Shown: positions 1-7,614 of the stretch, piece by piece | How the letters are laid out: each line of letters opens with the position of its first letter | How positions within the stretch are numbered: the first letter of the stretch is position 1 | NCBI RefSeq assembly: GCF_034347405.1 | Contig: NZ_CP133778.1 | Location: forward strand, 2,914,001-2,978,000 | Direction of reading: 5' to 3' | Length of the DNA stretch: 64,000 nucleotides | Source of the DNA: Pseudomonas sp. CCC3.1 | GTDB taxonomy: Bacteria > Pseudomonadota > Gammaproteobacteria > Pseudomonadales > Pseudomonadaceae | Position numbers and translations under genes: made by a program | Notes under the pieces: model-generated | What the model saw: the letters and a program-made list of their open reading frames with translations, nothing else | What the model was told of the DNA's origin: nothing | Databases searched by the model: none

Positions 1-2
1 TT

Positions 3-392
3 GGCTTTCGTTACAACAGTGATTGCCGCGGGCACAGTCTGTTTCGGCCAAGGTTGGCCGACGGCAGACTGGGCGCGCCGCAAATCCCTGTGGACTTACC
101 CACTTTCGATGAAGTAGTCGGACCTGAGCTGAGCGCTGCCGACTTCAATTCATACATTCTTGATCGTTTCAGCCCTCAAAAGCTGAATGCGTACACCATT
201 CATGCAGAAGTAGAAGGGATTCTAATGGCTAATGACTTCCGTCAATTGCTGGCGCAGGCCCGTGCCCGTGACATTCAGTTTCAGCCACTGCGGGACTTGC
301 TTCCCGCCGATCTCAACAGCCTGCCGGCCGGGCAATTGAGCCGTGGCGTACTGGACGGCCGTGAAGGCTGGCTGGGAGTGCAGAAGCCATGA
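3..392 (+). CDS. arnD: ArnD, 4-deoxy-4-formamido-L-arabinose-phosphoundecaprenol deformylase (C-terminal part)
   Basis: The open frame is already running at the window edge, so only the last 129 codons are present. The first residues read GFRYNSDCRGHSLFRP, which is the conserved late part of the polysaccharide-deacetylase-like ArnD fold. In the Ara4N pathway ArnD removes the formyl group from undecaprenyl-phosphate-Ara4FN on the cytoplasmic face of the inner membrane, before flipping and transfer to lipid A. The stop overlaps the arnT start by 4 bp, and arnT, arnE, arnF and ugd follow, which is the usual arn order. An internal TTG at 54 could be mistaken for a start, but the homology clearly continues upstream of it. 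Identity is secure from sequence plus context; the catalytic N-terminal half lies outside the window. Confidence 0.93.
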   Translation, partial: GFRYNSDCRGHSLFRPRLADGRLGAPQIPVDLPTFDEVVGPELSAADFNSYILDRFSPQKLNAYTIHAEVEGILMANDFRQLLAQARARDIQFQPLRDLLPADLNSLPAGQLSRGVLDGREGWLGVQKP

Positions 393-2038
393 CTCAACGC
401 TGGGCGATACCGCTGCTGATTCTGGCCTTCATTGCGTTTTACCTGTTACCCCTGGGTACCCACGGTCTGTGGATCCCGGATGAAGCGCGTTACGCGCAAA
501 TCGGCCAGCAGATTCTGGTCGACGGTAACTGGGTCACCCCGCACTTCATGGATTTGCGCTACTTCGAGAAGCCGATTGCTGGCTACTGGATGATTGCCAT
601 CGGGCAAGCCATTTTTGGCGAAAACCTGTTTGGCGTACGAATTGCCTCCGCGATTGCCACTGGCCTTAGCGTACTGCTGGCCTACCTCGTGGCCCGCCGC
701 TTGTGGAATGACCCGCGCAAGAGCTTTGCCTGCGCACTGGTGTACATGACCTTCGGCCTCATTGCAGGCCAGGCCGGTTACTCCAACCTCGATCCGCAGT
801 TCACTCTGTGGGTCAACCTGAGCATGGTTGCGCTGTGGTTTGCAGTCGACACCCAATACACTCGCCAGCGTCTTTATAGCTGGGCCTTGCTGGGCTTTGC
901 CTGCGGCATGGGCTTTATGACCAAGGGCTTTTTGGCCCTGTTGCTGCCCGTGCTGATCGCCCTGCCCTACATGATCTGGCAAAAGCGCTTCCTGGAGCTG
1001 GTCAAATACGGCCTGCTCGCGATGCTGGTGGCGGCCATCGTCTCATTGCCTTGGGTGCTTGCCGTGCACGCCCAGGAACCGGACTACTGGCGCTTCTTTT
1101 TCTGGCACGAACACATTCGCCGCTTCGCCGGTGAAGATGCACAGCACGGGCGCCCTTGGTGGTTCTACCTGCCGCTGATGGTGGTTTCCAGCCTGCCGTG
1201 GGCCGCGCTGCTTCCTGCCACCCTCAAAGATGCCTGGACACAAAAACGTCATGCCAGCGTGATTTTTGTCCTGATGTGGCTGTTTTTTCCGCTGGCCTTG
1301 TTCAGCCTGAGCAAGGGTAAGCTACCGACCTACATCATGCCTTGCATGCTGCCGCTGGCCCTGTTGCTGGGCCATACGCTGATGAATCGGGTTGAACACG
1401 TCAAAACCCTTTCATTGCGCATGAACGGTCTGGTCAATCTGCTGCTGGGCAGCGTTGCCTTGCTGGCGCTGATCTTCTTCCAGATCAAAAAACCGTTTTA
1501 CGACAACGAACCCCTGCACATAGCGTTATTGGTCGTGGTGCTGCTGACCTGGATTGTCACTGGCCTGCTGGCCATGTCACGCCCGGTAAAAATGTGGGCC
1601 GCGCCTGCCGTCGCCATGGGCGTGCTGGTGCTGGTACTGCCAGCCAGCATGCCGAGCAGCGTGGTGCACAACAAAATGCCAGACCAGTTTGTGCTTCAGC
1701 ATCTGGATGCATTAGCCCCTGCCAAAACCCTGCTCAGTAACGATCTGGGGGCGGCATCGGCGCTGTCCTGGCGCCTGCGCCGTCCTGACGTAACGCTTTA
1801 CAACACCCAGGGTGAGGTCAAATACGGCCTGACCTATGACGATGCCAAAGGCAAAAGCATCGGCCTTGAAGACATTCAGGCCTGGCTGGCCGACGCGCGC
1901 CTGAAAGGCCCGGTAGGTGTGGTGATGCGGGTCAAGGACAGCGATGAAACCCATGAAATGGACATGCTGCCCAACGATGCCCAGCGTTTTGACGAAGGCA
2001 ATATGGTGATTTTGATTTACCCGCAGACCGCTCCATGA
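389..2038 (+). CDS. arnT: ArnT, undecaprenyl-phosphate-Ara4N:lipid A transferase
   Basis: 549 residues, the normal size for ArnT, a GT83 polytopic inner-membrane glycosyltransferase that moves 4-amino-4-deoxy-L-arabinose from undecaprenyl phosphate to lipid A phosphates on the periplasmic face. This masks charge and gives polymyxin resistance. The N-terminal hydrophobic segment is followed by the loop motif IPDEARYAQIG with adjacent acidic residues D31 and E32, the catalytic-loop signature of the family. About a dozen hydrophobic segments follow, then a soluble C-terminal domain from about residue 430. The ATG overlaps the arnD stop by 4 bp and its own stop overlaps arnE, so translation is probably coupled. 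The PmrAB/PhoPQ-type promoter expected for this operon would be upstream of the window. Confidence 0.95.
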   Translation: MTQRWAIPLLILAFIAFYLLPLGTHGLWIPDEARYAQIGQQILVDGNWVTPHFMDLRYFEKPIAGYWMIAIGQAIFGENLFGVRIASAIATGLSVLLAYLVARRLWNDPRKSFACALVYMTFGLIAGQAGYSNLDPQFTLWVNLSMVALWFAVDTQYTRQRLYSWALLGFACGMGFMTKGFLALLLPVLIALPYMIWQKRFLELVKYGLLAMLVAAIVSLPWVLAVHAQEPDYWRFFFWHEHIRRFAGEDAQHGRPWWFYLPLMVVSSLPWAALLPATLKDAWTQKRHASVIFVLMWLFFPLALFSLSKGKLPTYIMPCMLPLALLLGHTLMNRVEHVKTLSLRMNGLVNLLLGSVALLALIFFQIKKPFYDNEPLHIALLVVVLLTWIVTGLLAMSRPVKMWAAPAVAMGVLVLVLPASMPSSVVHNKMPDQFVLQHLDALAPAKTLLSNDLGAASALSWRLRRPDVTLYNTQGEVKYGLTYDDAKGKSIGLEDIQAWLADARLKGPVGVVMRVKDSDETHEMDMLPNDAQRFDEGNMVILIYPQTAP

Positions 2039-2379
2039 CCCTGGCCCTGTTGCTGATGGCGTGCCTGCTGACCTGCGCGGGCCAGGTCGCTCAGAAGTAC
2101 GCGGTCGAAAGCTGGCGCGGACCGCAATCGGGGATCGCACACAAGCTGCGATCACCCTGGCTGTGGTTGGCCCTGCTGTGTCTGGGCCTCGGTTTGCTGG
2201 TGTGGCTGCTGGTGTTGCAACGCCTTGAAGTGGGCATCGCTTACCCGATGCTCAGCCTCAACTTTGTTCTGATCACTCTGGTAGCGCGCTACGTGTTTAA
2301 AGAAACCATCGACCTGCGGCACTGGATTGGCGTGGGTCTGGTGATTGCCGGTGTGGTTCTGCTGGGGCAACACGCATGA
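2035..2379 (+). CDS. arnE: ArnE, Ara4N-phosphoundecaprenol flippase subunit
   Basis: A 114-residue small-multidrug-resistance (EamA/SMR)-like protein with four hydrophobic segments. With ArnF it is thought to flip undecaprenyl-phosphate-Ara4N across the inner membrane to supply ArnT. The conserved segment YPMLSLNFVLITLVARYVF near residue 65 is typical of ArnE. It is linked by 4-bp ATGA overlaps to arnT upstream and arnF downstream. Size, topology and position between arnT and arnF make the assignment strong. Confidence 0.92.
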   Translation: MTLALLLMACLLTCAGQVAQKYAVESWRGPQSGIAHKLRSPWLWLALLCLGLGLLVWLLVLQRLEVGIAYPMLSLNFVLITLVARYVFKETIDLRHWIGVGLVIAGVVLLGQHA

Positions 2380-2783
2380 ACCTGCGCCGTGGATTTTCCT
2401 TTGCGTGTGGCAGCGTATTACTGGTCAGCGGCGCCCAATTGGGCATGCGCTGGAGCATGACCCGCCTGCCGGAGCCCGCCCAATGGCTGAACGCAATCAG
2501 CCAAGGCGACGTATCACTGTCAGCGCTGGGCGTGGTATTTGCCGCGATCCTGGCATACGCGCTGTCGATGCTGTGTTGGTTACTGGCCTTGCGTGACCTG
2601 CCATTGGGGCGAGCCTACTCGCTGCTCAGCATCAGCTACGCACTGGTCTACCTGCTGGCCGCCAGCCTGCCGATATTCCATGAGAGCTTCACCCTTTCAA
2701 AAACCCTTGGCGTGACGCTGGTCATTCTAGGGGTGCTGACGATCAACTCTCGACGTCCCCCAGGTTCCAGGAACAGCGCATGA
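2376..2783 (+). CDS. arnF: ArnF, Ara4N-phosphoundecaprenol flippase subunit
   Basis: A 135-residue four-helix SMR-like membrane protein, the partner of ArnE in the undecaprenyl-phosphate-Ara4N flippase. The central part, LPLGRAYSLLSISYALVYL, is the ArnF-typical conserved segment. The ATG overlaps the arnE stop by 4 bp and the end overlaps the ugd start by 4 bp. Another frame of about the same extent (2345-2596) is a shadow. Naming is from family features and operon position. Confidence 0.9.
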   Translation: MNLRRGFSFACGSVLLVSGAQLGMRWSMTRLPEPAQWLNAISQGDVSLSALGVVFAAILAYALSMLCWLLALRDLPLGRAYSLLSISYALVYLLAASLPIFHESFTLSKTLGVTLVILGVLTINSRRPPGSRNSA

Positions 2784-4144
2784 AAATCAGTGTATTTGGT
2801 AGTGGTTATGTAGGCCTGGTGCAGGCAACCGTCTTGGCGGAAGTCGGCCACGACGTGATTTGCATGGACATTGATCAGAAAAAGGTCGAGCTGTTACAGC
2901 AAGGTCACGTCAGCATTTTTGAACCGGGCCTTTCAAACCTTGTTCGTGAAAATCTCGAAAGCAAACGCCTGCGCTTCACCAGCGATGAAAAACTCGCCGT
3001 TGAACATGGCCAAGTGCTGTTTATCGCGGTCGGCACCCCCCCCAGCGAAGACGGCTCGGCAAACCTCAAGGCGGTGTTCTCGGTGGGTGACGCAGTCGGT
3101 CGCCACCGTGAAGAACCGGTGATTCTGGTTGAGAAGTCCACGGTGCCGGTTGGCACGGGTGACGCGCTGACCGCACACATCAACAACGCCCTGAGCAAGA
3201 CCGGCCGTTCGTTGCAATTCGACGTCGTGTCTAACCCCGAATTCCTCAAGGAAGGCTCGGCAGTGAACGATTGCCGTCGTCCGGATCGCATCATTATTGG
3301 CTGCGAGCGCGATGAAGTGCGCGACGTGATGCGCGACCTGTACGCCCCGTTCAACCGCAACCATGACCGCATCATCAACATGGACTTGCGCAGCGCCGAA
3401 CTAACCAAGTACGCGGCCAACTGCATGCTCGCCACCAAAATCAGCTTCATCAACCAGATCGCCGAACTGGCCGAGCACCTGGGCGCCGACATTGAGTCCG
3501 TGCGACTGGGCATCGGTGCCGACACGCGCATTGGTTACCACTTCATCTACCCTGGCTGCGGCTATGGTGGGTCGTGCTTCCCTAAAGACATGCGTGCGCT
3601 AATCCACAGCGCCCAGCAAGTCAATTGCTCCAGCGATTTGCTGCAAGCGGTTGAAGCCATCAACGAACGCCAGAAACACAAACTGTTCGACCGCATCAAT
3701 GCCTTCTTCAAAGGCGACCTCAAAGGCAAAACCTTTGCCCTGTGGGGTTTGGCCTTCAAGCCCAACACTGACGACATGCGCGATGCCCCAAGCCGCGTAT
3801 TGATGCAGGCGTTATGGGACGCGGGCGCAGACGTGCGTGCCTTTGACCCTGAAGCCATGCAAGAAACCCAGCGTTTGTACGGCGACGAGCCGCGTTTGAG
3901 CCTGATGGGTACCCCGGAGTCGACGCTCAATGGCGCTGATGCCTTGATCGTCTGCACTGAATGGCAACAATTCAAGGCGCCAGACTTCGACCTGATCAAG
4001 CAACGCCTCAAAACCCCTGTCATTTTCGATGGGCGAAACCTGTATGACGTCGAGCGCCTGACCCGTGCGGGCTTGCAGTACTTCCCGATGGGGCGTGGCG
4101 AGTCTTGCAACTTGCCGGTATCGCAAGGCGCAACGGCCGTTTAA
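2780..4144 (+). CDS. ugd: UDP-glucose 6-dehydrogenase
   Basis: 454 residues. This enzyme oxidises UDP-glucose to UDP-glucuronate in two NAD-dependent steps, supplying the first precursor of the Ara4N pathway. The N-terminal Rossmann motif FGSGYVGL (residues 6-13), the conserved EKSTVPVGT (118-126) and the catalytic cysteine in GGSCFPKD (Cys266) are all intact. The central helix domain and the C-terminal UDP-binding domain follow at normal spacing. It is the last gene of the tightly overlapping arn operon; a palindromic element follows 30 bp after the stop. Some Pseudomonas carry a second ugd copy elsewhere, which cannot be judged here. Confidence 0.96.
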   Translation: MKISVFGSGYVGLVQATVLAEVGHDVICMDIDQKKVELLQQGHVSIFEPGLSNLVRENLESKRLRFTSDEKLAVEHGQVLFIAVGTPPSEDGSANLKAVFSVGDAVGRHREEPVILVEKSTVPVGTGDALTAHINNALSKTGRSLQFDVVSNPEFLKEGSAVNDCRRPDRIIIGCERDEVRDVMRDLYAPFNRNHDRIINMDLRSAELTKYAANCMLATKISFINQIAELAEHLGADIESVRLGIGADTRIGYHFIYPGCGYGGSCFPKDMRALIHSAQQVNCSSDLLQAVEAINERQKHKLFDRINAFFKGDLKGKTFALWGLAFKPNTDDMRDAPSRVLMQALWDAGADVRAFDPEAMQETQRLYGDEPRLSLMGTPESTLNGADALIVCTEWQQFKAPDFDLIKQRLKTPVIFDGRNLYDVERLTRAGLQYFPMGRGESCNLPVSQGATAV

Positions 4145-4173
4145 CGGTCTACCAACGCCGCCATTGGCTACCC

Positions 4174-4250
4174 CGTGGGAGCTGCCGCAGGTTGCGATCT
4201 TTTGACTTTGCTCTCAAATCAAAAAATCGCAACCTGCGCCAGCTCCCACG
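4174..4250. repeat. REP-like palindrome after ugd
   Basis: Two arms of about 32 bases (4174-4205 and 4219-4250) are almost perfect inverted copies beginning CGTGGGAGCTG and separated by about 13 bases. This is an extragenic palindrome of the Pseudomonas REP type. Its position at the end of arn suggests mRNA 3' end stabilisation or partial termination before the next gene. Confidence 0.85.
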
Positions 4251-4289
4251 CTTGTTATGTGTCTGTCTATTGAGTCAAGGAAACTCGAC

Positions 4290-5897
4290 ATGCCGGCCTA
4301 CCCTTCCGCTAGCGTTTTACGTGCACTGCACCGCCAGTCCCTGCTGCTCGGTGCACTGGCATTACTGCTGTTTATTCTGGGCGACATGCACCAGGCCGCG
4401 ATCGGCTTTGACTCGCGCTTTGTGATGTTTGCCAAGGAAATGCTGCGCAATGGCCCCAGCTTTTTCCCGACCACCTACGGCCAGCCTTACGCCGACTACA
4501 ACGCCACCACGACCCTGTTCACCTGGCTGCTGTCCTTGCCGTTTGGCGAGGTCAATAGCCTGACCGCGTGGCTACCCACAGCTTTTGCCAGCGCCGTGAT
4601 CGTGACGCTGATCTATCGGCTGGTTGCCCCGCAGTCCACCACCTGGGCCTTGCTCAGCGTGGCGCTGCTGCTGTTGAGCATGACCTTCATCACTGAAACC
4701 CGAGCCGTGTCACTGGACCAGATGCTCGCGGCAGTCAGCCTCGGCGCGTTTTACCTGGCCTATGCCCATGATCACTTTGGCGCGCCACGCCGCCATCTTT
4801 GGCTACTGGTGTTGCTGGTACTGGGCTTTGCCATTCGCGGCCCCATCGGGCTGGTGATTCCCACCGGCATGCTCTGCAGCTACTACCTGCTCAGCGGTCA
4901 ATGGCGCCGCATGTTCAGCGTTGGCGTGCAGGCGCTGGTACTGCTGGTGCTGTGCATTGGTCTGTTACTGCTGCTGGCCTGGCTCAGCGGCGGCCAGGCT
5001 TTTGTCCAGGACGTGATCCGCATGCAGGTCACTGGCCGCATCGACGGCAGCGAAGGCGCCAGTGGCACCTTTTATTACTTCACAAGTTCCATGGGCAACT
5101 ACGCGCTGGCTTACCCGCTGGCCGTGCTGGTAGTGGCCGCGGTGCTGATCGCCGGGCGCAAACCGTCGAATACGGCCCTGCACTTGGTCAAATACTGCGC
5201 GGCAGCGGGCTTGATCGTGATGATCGGCCTCTCGGTTCCGCAAGCGAAAAAAGCCCGCTACTTGCTGCCGATGCTACCGATGGCCGCCATTATTGCGGCC
5301 TACCCGTTCATGGGCATGCAAGGTCGAGTATTCGTGGCACTGCGCGGCATTATTCAAGCCATTTTGCTGGCTTTGCCCACGCTGCTGATTGCAGGCCTGA
5401 TCGTCGCCAGCAAGCGCTTCAGTGACGACCTGCCACCCCTGACCTCAATCTATGCCGTGCTCGGTGTGCTGCAAGTATTCGCACTGGCATTGCTGTTCAA
5501 GGCCCAATGGCGGGCAACCGGCCTGGCCGCCTGCGCCGTGCTGGCGATGTGGAGCAGCTACATTCTGGTGATCGAACCGGCAGAGCGCAGCGCCTACGAC
5601 ACCCGCGACTTCACCCTCAACACCCTGCACCTGGTCGATCAGGCACCTGCGCCGCTGGTCTTGCATGGCATGGGCAAAGACGCCAAGGCGATCAAGTTCA
5701 TGGTCAACGTAGACCGTGACTTGCAGCCCTTGTTCACCCAGTCAGCGGTAGAACTGAGCGCGTTGCAGGCACCCGCCTGGATCGTTATGGACCGCAAGGA
5801 CTACCAGGCACTGCAAGGCACTGCGCTGGGCGACATCGTTCCGGCTTTGAGCGGGCGCTTCGACAAAAACGACTACGTGCTGCTGCATTTGCCTTGA
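4290..5897 (+). CDS. ArnT-like (GT83/GT39 superfamily) membrane glycosyltransferase
   Basis: 535 residues from the ATG at 4290, which has AAGGAA nine bases upstream; the earlier in-frame GTG at 4257 lacks a ribosome site. The protein is a polytopic membrane glycosyltransferase with about twelve hydrophobic stretches and a short soluble tail. The first periplasmic loop reads GFDSRFVMFAKEML where ArnT has PDEARYAQIGQQIL, so the Asp and Arg are kept but the second acidic residue is missing. It is a diverged paralog of ArnT and lies directly behind the arn operon, separated by a REP element. It may add a different undecaprenyl-phosphate-linked sugar to lipid A or another acceptor; the substrate cannot be read from sequence. 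Confidence 0.8.
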   Translation: MPAYPSASVLRALHRQSLLLGALALLLFILGDMHQAAIGFDSRFVMFAKEMLRNGPSFFPTTYGQPYADYNATTTLFTWLLSLPFGEVNSLTAWLPTAFASAVIVTLIYRLVAPQSTTWALLSVALLLLSMTFITETRAVSLDQMLAAVSLGAFYLAYAHDHFGAPRRHLWLLVLLVLGFAIRGPIGLVIPTGMLCSYYLLSGQWRRMFSVGVQALVLLVLCIGLLLLLAWLSGGQAFVQDVIRMQVTGRIDGSEGASGTFYYFTSSMGNYALAYPLAVLVVAAVLIAGRKPSNTALHLVKYCAAAGLIVMIGLSVPQAKKARYLLPMLPMAAIIAAYPFMGMQGRVFVALRGIIQAILLALPTLLIAGLIVASKRFSDDLPPLTSIYAVLGVLQVFALALLFKAQWRATGLAACAVLAMWSSYILVIEPAERSAYDTRDFTLNTLHLVDQAPAPLVLHGMGKDAKAIKFMVNVDRDLQPLFTQSAVELSALQAPAWIVMDRKDYQALQGTALGDIVPALSGRFDKNDYVLLHLP

Positions 5898-5912
5898 AGC
5901 CTAAGACGCACT

Positions 5913-6059
5913 CGTAGCAGTTGCCGAGTCTGCGAGGCTACGTCCGGCTGCGTAGCAGTCGTAAAATTAAGCACTGAGGTGTATCAGTTAAACCCTGCAC
6001 TTAGGGTTTACGATCGCTTCGCAATCGGACGTAGCCTCGCAGGCTCGGCAACTGCTACG
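5913..6059. repeat. 147-bp palindromic intergenic element, copy 1
   Basis: Outer arms of about 40 bases (5913-5952 and 6020-6059) are inverted copies beginning CGTAGCAGTTGCCGAG. An inner pair (GTCGTAAAA / TTTACGAT) extends the pairing toward a central loop. A second copy with the same architecture and about 90 percent visible identity lies at 26376-26523. No open frame is conserved. It looks like a compound REP element, and could fold as DNA cruciform or RNA hairpin. Confidence 0.85.
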
Positions 6060-6091
6060 AAATCCCACGGGATTGGGTGTGTTCCTAAAAC

Positions 6092-6125
6092 AAAAAGCCC
6101 TGTCGTTGACCGACAGGGCTTTTTG
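6092..6125. terminator. Bidirectional rho-independent terminator
   Basis: A perfect stem AAAAAGCCCTGTCG / CGACAGGGCTTTTT with a short loop, A-rich on the left and T-rich on the right. It sits between the convergent glycosyltransferase (stop 5897) and the DUF1329 gene (stop 6145), so it can end transcription from both sides and marks the boundary of the catabolic island. Confidence 0.9.
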
Positions 6126-6144
6126 CGTAACGGCGGGTTTAGGC

Positions 6145-7527
6145 TTAACGCCCCATCGCCCGTGCGGCATCAGAGGTGTACTGGTCTGCAGTGAACTTGC
6201 CTTCGTTGAGGATCGGACCTTTTTTCGATTCGTTGGTCATGCCGTAGCCGGTGTATTGACCCGAGTTCAAGTCCATGAAGAACTGTGAACCTGCCTGCCA
6301 GGCGCTCATGTCCGGGTGGTAGTAGTAGTTGATCATGGCGTGCTTCCACAACTGCCCACGGGCATCGTAGTTGTCTGCCAGCACCGAATGCCAGGTGTCT
6401 TCGTCAAGGAACAGCACGCGCTTGCCATAGACATGGCGATAGCCCTCTTTCAAATCACCTTCGAGTACCCAGACCCGACGCAGCTCATAGCGCATCAGTT
6501 CAGGATTGGGGTGGTTGATGGTCAGCATGTCGGCATATTTCACCGTGCCGGCATTCGGCTTGTAGGCGTTGGCCGGGATGTAGATTTCACGCTTGCCAAT
6601 CAACTTCCAGTTAAAGCGCTCCGGCGAACCGTTGAACAAGCGATCTTCGTCCACCGTCATGGTGCCGTTGGTCCCGATCATTGGCTGGTCATAGCCGTAC
6701 CCCGGCAGTTGGCGCACGCGACGGGTCGAAGGGCTGTAGCTCCACGCCTGGCGCGGGTTGGTGGCGAAGTTGTAGGGTTCGTGGGAAATGCTGATCGTGC
6801 CATTGTCGCGAGCCGGCTTGAGCGTCATGTTGTTGCTCATGGCCTGGATCTTGTCTTCGGTCTTGGGCTCAACGGTCGGTGAGTTGGCCTGCGACAGGTT
6901 TCGGGCATACGCACGGCCCCAGCCAATGCTGCCATTGGGCAAGACCGACGCCAGATCACTGGTTCGTTCTTCGGTGTACGCGCGGGCTGGCAACTGGTGG
7001 TTCCAGAGCGCTTCCATACCTGTTTTCGGAATGGGAAACGGCACTTGGCCCAGGCCTTCAAAGCCCATGCCGTCGTTCACCAGCTTGGCATTCAAAGCGT
7101 TGCTCATGACGCGCTTGCAGACATAGTCCGGGTAGCGGTAATCACGGTGCCCTGGGTAGATGTTCATCTTGTAGGTGGTCGGATAACGCTTGAACAACGC
7201 CTTCTGACCGTCGGTGAGCTTATCGGCGTACTGATCCATGTTTTGCGCGGTGATCACCAAAATCGGTTTCTCAGCGGCATACGGGTCAACCGGCTGGTCG
7301 CCCGAGAATTTAACGTGGTTCCAGCCGGGGACTTCGCCTAAATACTTGCCGGTGTACGGCGGGATGGTTCCCGCCGCATTACCCGCCTGTTCGGCACCTA
7401 CACAGGTCAGCTCCTTGCCCAGTTTGGCGGCTTCTGCGGGGGACACTTGTGCAGAAACCGGAGCGATGGCTCCCAGATTGACGGCCATGGCGGCTGCGAG
7501 CATTACGCCTGTTCTTGTTATTTTCAT
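6145..7527 (-). CDS. DUF1329 family exported protein
   Basis: 460 residues from the ATG at 7527, preceded by AGGAGG at ideal spacing; an upstream in-frame start at 7605 is unsupported. A clear Sec signal peptide (ITRTGVMLAAAMAVNLGAIA, cleavage after VSAQ or nearby) directs it to the envelope. The rest is a DUF1329 domain, a fold related to outer-membrane lipoprotein sorting proteins. DUF1329 genes in Pseudomonas typically sit in clusters for hydrophobic substrates beside a DUF1302 partner; no DUF1302 gene is present here. It has its own candidate activator site and promoter (7598-7613) downstream of the CoA ligase gene. A role in uptake or envelope handling of the hydrophobic substrate is inferred, not shown. 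Confidence 0.85.
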   Translation of the reverse strand: MKITRTGVMLAAAMAVNLGAIAPVSAQVSPAEAAKLGKELTCVGAEQAGNAAGTIPPYTGKYLGEVPGWNHVKFSGDQPVDPYAAEKPILVITAQNMDQYADKLTDGQKALFKRYPTTYKMNIYPGHRDYRYPDYVCKRVMSNALNAKLVNDGMGFEGLGQVPFPIPKTGMEALWNHQLPARAYTEERTSDLASVLPNGSIGWGRAYARNLSQANSPTVEPKTEDKIQAMSNNMTLKPARDNGTISISHEPYNFATNPRQAWSYSPSTRRVRQLPGYGYDQPMIGTNGTMTVDEDRLFNGSPERFNWKLIGKREIYIPANAYKPNAGTVKYADMLTINHPNPELMRYELRRVWVLEGDLKEGYRHVYGKRVLFLDEDTWHSVLADNYDARGQLWKHAMINYYYHPDMSAWQAGSQFFMDLNSGQYTGYGMTNESKKGPILNEGKFTADQYTSDAARAMGR

Positions 7528-7597
7528 GTATTGCCTCCTACGCGGATAAAACGGGCTGAGGTATGCGTCCATTCTTCGCCAACTGGCAGCGAGCACA

Positions 7598-7613
7598 TCG
7601 TCCACAAAGACTA
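7598..7613 (-). promoter_or_regulatory. Candidate activator site 1 (TCGTC-N6-GAC-N-A dyad)
   Basis: The plus strand reads TCGTCCACAAAGACTA. On the minus strand a -10-like hexamer AAGAAT begins 21 bases beyond the site, and the DUF1329 ATG follows about 78 bp from the site centre. The same dyad recurs at 17516, 26296, 29817 and 29850 with matching geometry. Confidence 0.6.
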
Positions 7614-7614
7614 A

